From Methylophilus sp. (lineage in GTDB: Bacteria > Pseudomonadota > Gammaproteobacteria > Burkholderiales > Methylophilaceae), in contig JAIXZQ010000288.1 in NCBI GenBank assembly GCA_027489475.1, positions 1-6,319 of the forward strand: a DNA stretch of 6,319 bases, read 5' to 3'. Position numbers and translations under genes: made by a program. How positions within the stretch are numbered: position 1 is the stretch's first letter; every line of letters starts with the position of its first letter. Positions 1 to 5,480 of this stretch are shown in pieces. Below the pieces are notes generated by a model, which searched no databases, was not told the origin of the DNA, and saw nothing but the letters and a program-made list of their open reading frames with translations.

Positions 1-58
1 ATGCTGTATGGATGTCCTTCGCAGGGTTAGACGCCACCGTGGGCGTCTTTGCTGTCAT
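1..58 (-). CDS. Possible N-terminal fragment of a gene running off the left edge (doubtful)
   Basis: A minus-strand frame starting at ATG 58 stays open to the window edge and reads MTAKTPTVASNPAKDIHTA. An in-frame GTG lies three codons upstream at 67, and a TAA at 89-91 closes the frame above that. No clear Shine-Dalgarno sequence precedes either start. It would lie about 117 bp downstream of ndk on the same strand. In many betaproteobacteria ndk is followed by rlmN (23S rRNA/tRNA adenine-2 methyltransferase), so rlmN with a short extra N-terminus is the natural guess, but these 19 residues carry no recognisable RlmN motif. The function is not assigned; the frame may be fortuitous. Confidence 0.25.
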   Translation of the reverse strand, partial: MTAKTPTVASNPAKDIHTA

Positions 59-175
59 TGTTGTCACGCTAAAGGCCCACCGCGTGTGTTAGGGCAGGCG
101 AGGTGACATTGGGTGCTGCGGCTAACACCGGTATTGCTGCAAAACGCAATGGTTGCCGTCAGCATCCCAAGCAGA

Positions 176-580
176 TTAACCAAAGAAGTATTTGATTTCG
201 ATGGCTGCGTTTTCCAGTGAGTCAGAACCGTGTACGGCATTGGCATCGATGCTTTCAGCAAAGTCAGCACGGATGGTGCCTGGCGCTGCGTCTTTTGGGT
301 TAGTTGCGCCCATCAGTTCACGGTTTTTCAATACCGCGTTTTCGCCTTCCAGCACTTGAATCATGACTGGGCCAGAGGTCATAAAGCTGACCAAATCGTT
401 AAAGAAAGGACGCTCTTTGTGCACTGCGTAAAAGCCTTCTGCTTCGGCTTTGCTCAGGTGCGCCATTTTGGCAGCGACAATCTTCAAGCCAGCGTTTTCA
501 AAACGGGTGTAAATCTGACCAATCACGTTTTTTGCAACTGCGTCTGGTTTGATAATGCTGATGGTGCGCTCGATAGCCAT
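176..580 (-). CDS. ndk: Nucleoside diphosphate kinase
   Basis: This 134-residue cytosolic enzyme transfers the gamma-phosphate of ATP to NDPs and dNDPs through a phosphohistidine, balancing NTP and dNTP pools. The family's key residues all sit at E. coli numbering: Lys11 ([10 protein letters not shown]), Tyr51, Arg87, Thr93, Arg104, Asn114 and the catalytic His117 in NAVHGSDS. The start at ATG 580 (MAIERT) is chosen because it matches the family N-terminus and is preceded by GGAG five bases upstream; the frame opens further upstream but those residues do not fit the family. The protein ends at YFFG, about nine residues before the E. coli end (143 aa), so the C-terminal tail is short but no catalytic residue is lost. 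It is transcribed divergently from the fhc operon and has no evident functional link to it. Confidence 0.97.
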   Translation of the reverse strand: MAIERTISIIKPDAVAKNVIGQIYTRFENAGLKIVAAKMAHLSKAEAEGFYAVHKERPFFNDLVSFMTSGPVMIQVLEGENAVLKNRELMGATNPKDAAPGTIRADFAESIDANAVHGSDSLENAAIEIKYFFG

Positions 581-585
581 GCTAA

Positions 586-589
586 CTCC
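586..589 (-). promoter_or_regulatory. Ribosome binding site of ndk
   Basis: On the minus strand GGAG lies five bases upstream of ATG 580. It fixes the start of ndk and excludes the longer upstream reading of the frame. Confidence 0.75.
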
Positions 590-619
590 AATAATTGATT
601 GAATAAAAAACAAACCAGC

Positions 620-649
620 ATTCTACTATTTTTTGCTCAGAGAGAGAAA
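620..649 (-). promoter_or_regulatory. Probable ndk promoter
   Basis: The minus strand carries TAGAAT (620-625, five of six matches to TATAAT). Transcription starting about seven bases downstream would give a leader of roughly 33 nt before the ndk ATG. The best -35 at usual spacing is the poor TTTCTC (644-649, 18 bp spacer). An A-rich stretch lies between the two boxes. The -10 is reasonable, the -35 is weak, and no start site has been mapped. Confidence 0.4.
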
Positions 650-813
650 CGCAAACATCGTCTTGTCAGCAGGTAGTGTGCAGCTTTTGAACACTGGCAG
701 CAGGCGACGACGATGAAAGTGAGGCCGTGATAAGCAGCGAGTTGCCTGTTAAGCGCAGAATCAAGCGGGCATTCCTGCGTTTATTTTTTTCTAAGCTAGC
801 GGCAGAGTTGTTT

Positions 814-819
814 TATGAT
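814..819 (+). promoter_or_regulatory. Candidate -10 element for the fhc operon
   Basis: TATGAT matches the sigma-70 -10 consensus in five of six positions and lies about 90 bp upstream of fhcB. No acceptable -35 exists 16-18 bp upstream (CTAAGC at 17 bp), and there is no TGn extension. It sits midway between two GCTAGC palindromes. If real, it would be an activator-dependent promoter. This is a weak call. Confidence 0.25.
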
Positions 820-908
820 GTGGCTAGCCGCCTCTCAGAGTACACCGCTGATGGGCGTTTGAAGAAGACCGTGTGCGTGAACAACACGCTTTTAGAAAGA
901 CAACCGAC

Positions 909-2117
909 ATGACGACGCCTTCCTCCACCTTGCATACCTGTCCGGCATGTGGGCTGTTATGTGACGATATTGCTGCCTCGGCGATTACCAGCCAGACCTT
1001 AAGCTGTGAACGTGCCGCGCGGTTTTATGCACGCCCTGTGCCTGCAACCCCGCCACAAGTGTGTGGGCAAGCCGTTTCATTGACGGCAGCCATAGACGCC
1101 GCTGCCCGCTTATTGCAACAAGCCCATGCGCCGCTGATTGCTGGATGTAGTACCGATGTGCATGGTGCGCGCGCCTTGGTAAGTTTGGCGCGTCACACGC
1201 ACGCCACGGTGACACATCTAAATGCCGCCAGCACCTTGCGCAATATGCAGGTGTTACAACATCGCGGCTGGCAAACCACCACCTTGACCGAAGTACGTAA
1301 CCGTTGTGATGTGTTGCTGTTGGTCGGCACCGATGTGGTCAGCCACAATCCACGCTTTTTTGAGCGCGTGATTTGGGTGGATGAAGCTATGTTTACTGCG
1401 CCGCAGGTCAGACAGATTATTTATATTGGTCCGCAGCATTTAAATACCCAGCCCGGCACAGCACCAGATGGACGTGCGCCACACCATGTGGTTTGTGAGG
1501 CGTCGGCGATTCCTGCCGTGGTCTCTGCGCTGCGTGCCTTTATATTAGAAAGACCGGTGACACAGCCTGAAGTGGCAGGGGTGCCGCTAGAAACCCTGCA
1601 AGCGCTGGCCCAAACCTTAAAAGCCGCGCATTACGCGACGCTGGCTTGGGTGGCCAAAGACTTGCATGATGTGCATGCTGACCTCACCATTGAAACCCTG
1701 TGCGAAACGGTGGCCGCACTCAATCAACAGTCTCGCGCCATGGGCTTGCCCCTAGGTGGCAGCGATGGCGATACCAGTGTGAATTACGCTCACACCTGGT
1801 TGCAAGGCGTGATTCCGCAAGCCCCTGAGTTGGCTAATCATGATGCGCTGGTATGGGTGAATAGTTTTAGTCCACAGCAGTCACCGCCTTTATTTGACGG
1901 CCCCACGTTGGTGTTAGGGCCGGCAGATGCCGTACTGTCTTCGCCGCCTGCGGTGTTTATCCCCATCGCCACCCCGGGCTTGGATAGCGCGGGCCAACAA
2001 TTCCGCGTTGATGGCTCAGTGACCTTGCCGTTGTCGGCAGTCACCGCCACCGCTCAGCCAACGCTGTCAGAGATTGTGGCGAGGCTTGTCAGTGCTTTAG
2101 AAGGAGTTCGTGCATGA
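909..2117 (+). CDS. fhcB: Formyltransferase/hydrolase complex subunit B (FwdB-like, non-redox)
   Basis: FhcB (402 aa) is the bacterial homologue of archaeal formylmethanofuran dehydrogenase subunit B, a molybdopterin-type fold that in bacteria serves as a structural part of the cytosolic Fhc complex. The N-terminus has CPACGLLCDD (Cys11, Cys14, Cys18) and then Cys33 in the LSCERAARF segment, the spacing of the FwdB iron-sulfur motif. Where archaeal FwdB has NxAS followed by the Mo/W-ligating Cys or Sec, this protein has NAAST-LRN (from Asn105), with no Cys. It is also shorter than the archaeal subunit, consistent with loss of the pterin cofactor. ATG 909 is preferred because it puts the Cys motif close to the N-terminus as in the family; an in-frame GTG at 873 would add 12 residues. 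The Shine-Dalgarno is weak (AGAAAG, 894-899). Its stop overlaps the fhcA start (ATGA at 2114-2117). First gene of the operon. Confidence 0.9.
   Translation: MTTPSSTLHTCPACGLLCDDIAASAITSQTLSCERAARFYARPVPATPPQVCGQAVSLTAAIDAAARLLQQAHAPLIAGCSTDVHGARALVSLARHTHATVTHLNAASTLRNMQVLQHRGWQTTTLTEVRNRCDVLLLVGTDVVSHNPRFFERVIWVDEAMFTAPQVRQIIYIGPQHLNTQPGTAPDGRAPHHVVCEASAIPAVVSALRAFILERPVTQPEVAGVPLETLQALAQTLKAAHYATLAWVAKDLHDVHADLTIETLCETVAALNQQSRAMGLPLGGSDGDTSVNYAHTWLQGVIPQAPELANHDALVWVNSFSPQQSPPLFDGPTLVLGPADAVLSSPPAVFIPIATPGLDSAGQQFRVDGSVTLPLSAVTATAQPTLSEIVARLVSALEGVRA
2101..2106 (+). promoter_or_regulatory. Ribosome binding site of fhcA
   Basis: AAGGAG lies seven bases before ATG 2114, inside the last codons of fhcB. 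With the ATGA overlap it supports both coupled and independent translation of fhcA, and fixes the start. Confidence 0.8.
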
Positions 2118-3778
2118 TCACCGTTCTTAAAAATGCCCGCGTTATTGATCCCGCGCATGGGGTGAATGGTGAAGTGCGCACGCTGTATATCCGTGATGGA
2201 CGGCTGGTGAATGCACCCGCTGACAGTGAAAAAATCGACCACATATTTGATTTGCAGGGTAAGATTGTGATGGCAGGGGCCATCGATATGCACAGCCATA
2301 TTGGCGGCGGCAAGGTCAATCTTGCCCGCATGTTGTTGCCTGAATATCAAGAAATGCGACGCCTGCAAGAGCCTGAGGCACATATTTGCGGCCCGAATTG
2401 CAGTCATCCCGCCACCCCCAGTACCACCGACACGGGTATGCGCTATATCGAGATGGGCTATACCGCCGCGTTTGAGCCAGCCATTTTGGCGGTCAATGCG
2501 CGTCAAGCCCATCTAGAGATGGGCGACACGCCCATGATTGATAAGGGCGGCTATGCCATGCTGGGCAACGATGATTATTTCTTGCGCCTGCTTAGCCAAC
2601 AGGCCGACCAAAAAACCATTAACGATTATGTCGCTTGGGTGCTGCATGCCACGCAGACCATAGGCATTAAAGTGGTGAACCCGGGCGGGATCTCGGCGTT
2701 TAAGTTTAACCAGCGCAGACAAGACCTAGACCAAATGCACAGCTTTTATCAGGTCACGCCGCGCCGGATTTTGCAGGCACTCAGTCGTGCCGTACATGAC
2801 CTCGGCATTGCCAAGCCTTTGCATGTGCACTGTAATAACCTCGGTGTCGCCGGTAATTTTCAGACCACCTTGGACACCATGGGCGCCAGCGATGGCATTC
2901 CTATGCATTTGACGCATATCCAGTTTCACAGCTATGGCACCGAGGGCGACAAGAAATTTTCCTCAGCCGCCGCGCAGATTGCCGAGGCGATTAACCGGCA
3001 AGCACATATCACCGCTGATGTTGGGCAAATTCTGTTTGGTCAGACAGTGACCGCCTCGGGCGATAATATGATGCAACATCTGAATGCCAAGGTGGCCAAC
3101 CCGAAAAAATCGGTCATCATGGACATTGAATGTGACGCAGGCTGTGGCGTCGTGCCGTTTAAATACCGTGACCAAAACTATGTCAACGCCTTGCAATGGG
3201 CGATTGGCCTAGAGGTTTTTCTCAGTGTAGAGGACCCTTGGCGCGTGTTTTTAACCACCGACCATCCGAATGGCGCACCGTTTACCAGCTACCCGCATCT
3301 GATTCGCTTGCTGATGGACAGAACCTTCCGTAACGAGATGTTTGATAAGCTGAATCTGGATGCGCAAGCCATGAGCAACCTCAAATCGCTGACCCGGGAA
3401 TACAGTCTGTATGAGATTGCGATCATGACGCGTGCTGCGCCGGCCAAGTTGATTGGTCTGCGTGACCGCGGTCATTTGGGCATAGGCGCCGCTGCAGATA
3501 TCACGGTGTACACCGAGCAGGATGATAAAGAAGCCATGTTTGCCAAACCCGATTTGGTGTTTAAAGATGGCCAGTTGGTGGTGCGCGATGGCGAGGTGAT
3601 TAAAGTGGTATGGGGGGCGACCCATACCGTTAAACCTGCCTTTGACTGGGGCATAGAACGCGATCTCAAGCAGTATTTTGACCGCTTTCACACCCTGCAA
3701 ATGGCCAATTTTAAAATTGCTAACGACCAGATTGCGGAAGATGGCCGCAATCATGTCATCAACCATACACAGGGGTAA
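2114..3778 (+). CDS. fhcA: Formyltransferase/hydrolase complex subunit A, formyl-methylofuran hydrolase
   Basis: FhcA (554 aa) is an amidohydrolase-fold metallohydrolase, homologous to archaeal FwdA/FmdA. It splits formyl-methylofuran into formate and methylofuran, the last step of H4MPT-linked formaldehyde oxidation. The expected metal-site features are present in order: the HxH motif in GAIDMHSHIGG (His60, His62); Lys186 in GIKVVNPGG, the probable carboxylated bridging lysine; LHVHCNN (His237, His239); MHLTHIQFH (His265, His268, His272); and Asp383 in TTDHPNG, the probable catalytic aspartate. Assignments to individual metal sites are inferred from the family. Two Cys pairs (Cys92/Cys96 in CGPNC and Cys340/Cys344 in ECDAGCG) are also present; their role is unknown to me. 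The C-terminus (about 450-505) returns to the small beta domain typical of amidohydrolases (AADITVY, KDGQLVVRDGEV). Length is usual for the family. It overlaps fhcB by 4 nt and is followed two bases later by fhcD. Confidence 0.96.
   Translation: MITVLKNARVIDPAHGVNGEVRTLYIRDGRLVNAPADSEKIDHIFDLQGKIVMAGAIDMHSHIGGGKVNLARMLLPEYQEMRRLQEPEAHICGPNCSHPATPSTTDTGMRYIEMGYTAAFEPAILAVNARQAHLEMGDTPMIDKGGYAMLGNDDYFLRLLSQQADQKTINDYVAWVLHATQTIGIKVVNPGGISAFKFNQRRQDLDQMHSFYQVTPRRILQALSRAVHDLGIAKPLHVHCNNLGVAGNFQTTLDTMGASDGIPMHLTHIQFHSYGTEGDKKFSSAAAQIAEAINRQAHITADVGQILFGQTVTASGDNMMQHLNAKVANPKKSVIMDIECDAGCGVVPFKYRDQNYVNALQWAIGLEVFLSVEDPWRVFLTTDHPNGAPFTSYPHLIRLLMDRTFRNEMFDKLNLDAQAMSNLKSLTREYSLYEIAIMTRAAPAKLIGLRDRGHLGIGAAADITVYTEQDDKEAMFAKPDLVFKDGQLVVRDGEVIKVVWGATHTVKPAFDWGIERDLKQYFDRFHTLQMANFKIANDQIAEDGRNHVINHTQG
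3771..3775 (+). promoter_or_regulatory. Ribosome binding site of fhcD
   Basis: AGGGG lies five bases before ATG 3781 and runs into the stop codon of fhcA. It fixes the fhcD start. Confidence 0.7.
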
Positions 3779-3780
3779 GC

Positions 3781-4704
3781 ATGCAGCTCAACGGTGTAGA
3801 AATCGACGATACGTTTGCCGAAGCCTTTAATATGCGCGCCACCCGCGTGCTGATTACGGCGCAAAACCTGCGCTGGGCGTATCACGCGGCCAATGCCATG
3901 ACCGGCTTTGCCACCAGCGTGATTGGCTGTGGGGTAGAGGCGGGCATAGAACGTGAACTCAGTGCAGAGACCACCCCTGATGGTCGTCCCGGCCTCAGTG
4001 TGTTGCTGTTTGCCATGGGCAGCAAAGTGCTGATGCAGCAGCTCGAAACCCGGATGGGGCAGTGTATTCTCACCTGTCCAACCGCGGCTGCCTTTGCCGG
4101 CATAGACGCTGAAGACAGCATCAGTCTGGGGAAGCATTTGCGTTTTTTTGGCGATGGCTACCAAATCTCAAAACAACTGCCCGATGCACAGGGCAAACTC
4201 AGACGCTACTGGCGTATCCCGGTCATGGATGGCGAGTTTTTAACCGAAGAAACCACCGGCATGGTGCGTGCTATTGGTGGCGGCAACTTTTTGGTATTGG
4301 GCGCCAGTCAGGCACAGGTGCTCACCGCCTGCGAGGCGGCCATAGACGCCATGCGTGTGTTTCCCAATGTCATTATGCCGTTTCCGGGCGGCGTGGTGCG
4401 TTCAGGGTCTAAAGTAGGCAGCAAATATCCCAAAATGTTTGCCAGCACCAATGACGCGTTTTGCCCCACCTTAAAAGGGGTCGTCAAGTCTGAACTCGAC
4501 CCACGTATAGAAAGCGTGATGGAAATCGTCGTCAATGGCCTGACCTTTGATGACATTGCCGTCGCCATGAAAGCAGGCATAGAGGCCGCCTGTGGCTTGG
4601 GGCCTAAGCAGGGCATCCTGCGGATTTCAGCTGGCAATTATGGCGGCAAGCTGGGGCAACATCATTTTAAATTGCGTCCAATTTTGCGTGGGGAGGCAGC
4701 ATGA
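3781..4704 (+). CDS. fhcD: Formylmethanofuran(methylofuran):tetrahydromethanopterin formyltransferase
   Basis: FhcD (307 aa), the bacterial Ftr homologue, transfers the formyl group between formyl-H4MPT and methylofuran. In methylotrophs it works toward formyl-methylofuran, handing it to FhcA in the same complex. The sequence follows the Ftr family along its whole length: the N-terminal IDDTFAEAFNMRATRVLITA region, the Gly- and Cys-rich VIGCGVEAGIEREL segment, TPDGRPG, the GQCILTCPT strand (about 93-101), the PFPGGVVRSGSKVGSKY loop (about 200-216), and the C-terminal ISAGNYGGKLGQHHFKL. Length is typical (about 300 aa). In archaea ftr usually stands apart from fwd genes; here it is inside the operon, as expected for the bacterial complex. 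Its stop overlaps the fhcC start (ATGA, 4701-4704). Five of its six Ile codons before Asp or Glu are ATA, a codon it uses nowhere else. Confidence 0.97.
   Translation: MQLNGVEIDDTFAEAFNMRATRVLITAQNLRWAYHAANAMTGFATSVIGCGVEAGIERELSAETTPDGRPGLSVLLFAMGSKVLMQQLETRMGQCILTCPTAAAFAGIDAEDSISLGKHLRFFGDGYQISKQLPDAQGKLRRYWRIPVMDGEFLTEETTGMVRAIGGGNFLVLGASQAQVLTACEAAIDAMRVFPNVIMPFPGGVVRSGSKVGSKYPKMFASTNDAFCPTLKGVVKSELDPRIESVMEIVVNGLTFDDIAVAMKAGIEAACGLGPKQGILRISAGNYGGKLGQHHFKLRPILRGEAA
4691..4696 (+). promoter_or_regulatory. Ribosome binding site of fhcC
   Basis: GGGAGG lies four bases before ATG 4701, within the end of fhcD. It supports the ATGA-overlap start. Confidence 0.75.
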
Positions 4705-5372
4705 GCCAAATCATCTTAAATGCCAAAGCCATCGCGCGGCCGCTGGATTGCCGCGCGCTGACCCCCATGGCGTTGCAAGGCAAAACCGCGGATGAGATTG
4801 CGGCATTGCCGCTCACCGCCAATCTCAAGGTGGGCGATGCGTTTGCCGTCAGTGTGGATGACACCGTGGCAGCCGCAGAACTGGTCATGCATCACACTGG
4901 CGCACAGCATCATTACATTGGCTTTGCCATGCAAGGCGGCACATTGACAGTGACGGCCCAAGCGGGGGATTTTTTGGGCGCACAGATGCAACAAGGGGTG
5001 TTGCTGTGTCATGGTCATGCCGGAGATCGGGTAGGTGACCGCATGCGCCGCGGCTTGCTGCTGATTGATGGCGATGTAGGCGCCTATTGTGCCTCGGACA
5101 TGCAAGCGGGCACCTTAGGCGTGCTCGGCCGCACCGGTGACTATCTTGGTTACGGCATGCGGCGCGGCACGGTCTTGCTCGCGCAGGCTCCCAAACTCAC
5201 TGCAACATGGAGTGATTGTGGGTTACACAGTCTGCCGTTTTTAAAGCTGCTGTATCAGTCATTTAAACCGCTGAATAGCCAGTTTGCCAAGGTCAACACG
5301 CTACGCGTACAGCGCTGGATGGGTGATATGGGTAGCTTGGGAAAAGGCGAGATTCTCTGGCTTCAGCCCTAG
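4701..5372 (+). CDS. fhcC: Formyltransferase/hydrolase complex subunit C (FwdC-like beta-helix protein)
   Basis: FhcC (223 aa) resembles archaeal FwdC and the C-terminal domain of glutamate synthase large subunit, a right-handed beta-helix. It has no catalytic role known to me; in the family it holds the complex together. After an N-terminal region (about 1-74), residues 75-160 hold four 19-residue coils plus part of a fifth, with pattern M(Q/R)xGxLxVxGxxGDxxG; each coil begins two residues before its Met (Met77, 96, 115, 134, 153). The C-terminal 60 residues (SDCGLHSLPFLKLLYQSF, then a basic stretch to WMGDMGSLGKGEILW) match the family's end, so the gene looks complete. It is the last gene of the operon, followed by a strong terminator 23 bp after its stop. 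Confidence 0.93.
   Translation: MSQIILNAKAIARPLDCRALTPMALQGKTADEIAALPLTANLKVGDAFAVSVDDTVAAAELVMHHTGAQHHYIGFAMQGGTLTVTAQAGDFLGAQMQQGVLLCHGHAGDRVGDRMRRGLLLIDGDVGAYCASDMQAGTLGVLGRTGDYLGYGMRRGTVLLAQAPKLTATWSDCGLHSLPFLKLLYQSFKPLNSQFAKVNTLRVQRWMGDMGSLGKGEILWLQP
4923..5180 (+). repeat. In-gene 19-residue beta-helix repeats of FhcC
   Basis: Four consecutive 57-nt units and one partial unit encode coils starting at residues 75, 94, 113, 132 and 151. Each has Met at position 3, Gly at 6 and a hydrophobic at 8, with a Gly-Asp or Gly-Ala pair at 15-16. The conservation is at protein level; the DNA units have diverged, so this is an old structural repeat and not a recent duplication. It is the GXXGXXXG-type repeat of the glutamate synthase C-terminal/FwdC family. 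Confidence 0.85.
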
Positions 5373-5395
5373 CGTTTGCGGCAAGACAAACCCAT

Positions 5396-5426
5396 AACCG
5401 GGCCTCGCGCCCGGTTTTCATTTTTT
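5396..5426 (+). terminator. Rho-independent terminator of the fhc operon
   Basis: A perfect 8-bp stem, AACCGGGC (5396-5403) with GCCCGGTT (5409-5416), closes a 5-nt loop CTCGC. It is followed by TTCATTTTTT, giving a T tract to 5426. It lies 23 bp after the fhcC stop. On the opposite strand no T run follows the stem, so it acts toward the right only and separates the fhc operon from trhO. Confidence 0.9.
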
Positions 5427-5452
5427 GCCTCACAGGCTTGCAGTGGTAAAAT
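5425..5452 (+). promoter_or_regulatory. Probable trhO promoter (extended -10)
   Basis: TTGCCT (5425-5430, four of six) and TAAAAT (5447-5452, five of six) are 16 bp apart, and TGG directly before the -10 forms an extended -10 element. Transcription starting near 5459 would give a leader of about 22 nt. It begins inside the T tract of the preceding terminator, a compact boundary between the two units. A 6-bp inverted repeat (GTAAAA 5446-5451, TTTTAC 5458-5463) overlaps the -10 and start region. Confidence 0.5.
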
Positions 5453-5480
5453 CATGGTTTTACTCTTGACTCGACTCCGC

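Larger units (their letters stand above)
581..908. other. Divergent intergenic region between ndk and the fhc operon
   Basis: About 330 bp without a convincing gene. The left third holds the ndk leader and promoter on the minus strand. The right part should hold the fhc promoter. The clearest candidates there are a TTGTCA hexamer at 663-668 with only a weak -10 (TTTGAA, 686-691), and a TATGAT hexamer at 814-819 without a good -35. Two GCTAGC palindromes (795-800 and 823-828) flank the TATGAT. A small GTG-started frame at 727-912 ends in an ATGA overlap with fhcB, but it is weakly supported. No RNA gene, riboswitch or repeat array is visible. Confidence 0.6.

Noticed and set aside
30..50. Hairpin GACGCC/GGCGTC as a terminator after ndk
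   Set aside because: The stem is 6 bp with a 6-nt loop, but on the minus strand it is followed by TAACC without a T run, and on the plus strand by only three T. It also lies inside a possible reading frame.
230..598. 122-codon plus-strand ORF
   Set aside because: It lies antisense to nearly all of ndk, which is a clear family member; its product has no domain character.
873..908. GTG 873 as the fhcB start
   Set aside because: It adds 12 residues that do not resemble the family, whose N-terminus begins a few residues before the CxxC motif; ATG 909 fits better, though its ribosome binding site is weak.
939..1010. FhcB as an active molybdenum or tungsten formylmethanofuran dehydrogenase subunit
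   Set aside because: The Cys or Sec that ligates the metal is absent and the protein is short; the operon also has fhcD and no ferredoxin-like subunits (FwdF/FwdG type).
2054..2512. 152-codon minus-strand ORF
   Set aside because: It is antisense to the fhcB/fhcA junction and the FhcA metal-binding HxH region; a shadow of real coding sequence.
3251..3766. 171-codon minus-strand ORF
   Set aside because: It is antisense to the conserved 3' half of fhcA and has no ribosome binding site or recognisable domain.
5454..5480. ATG 5454 as the trhO start
   Set aside because: It adds nine residues absent from the usual family N-terminus, has no Shine-Dalgarno, and lies only two bases past the predicted -10.
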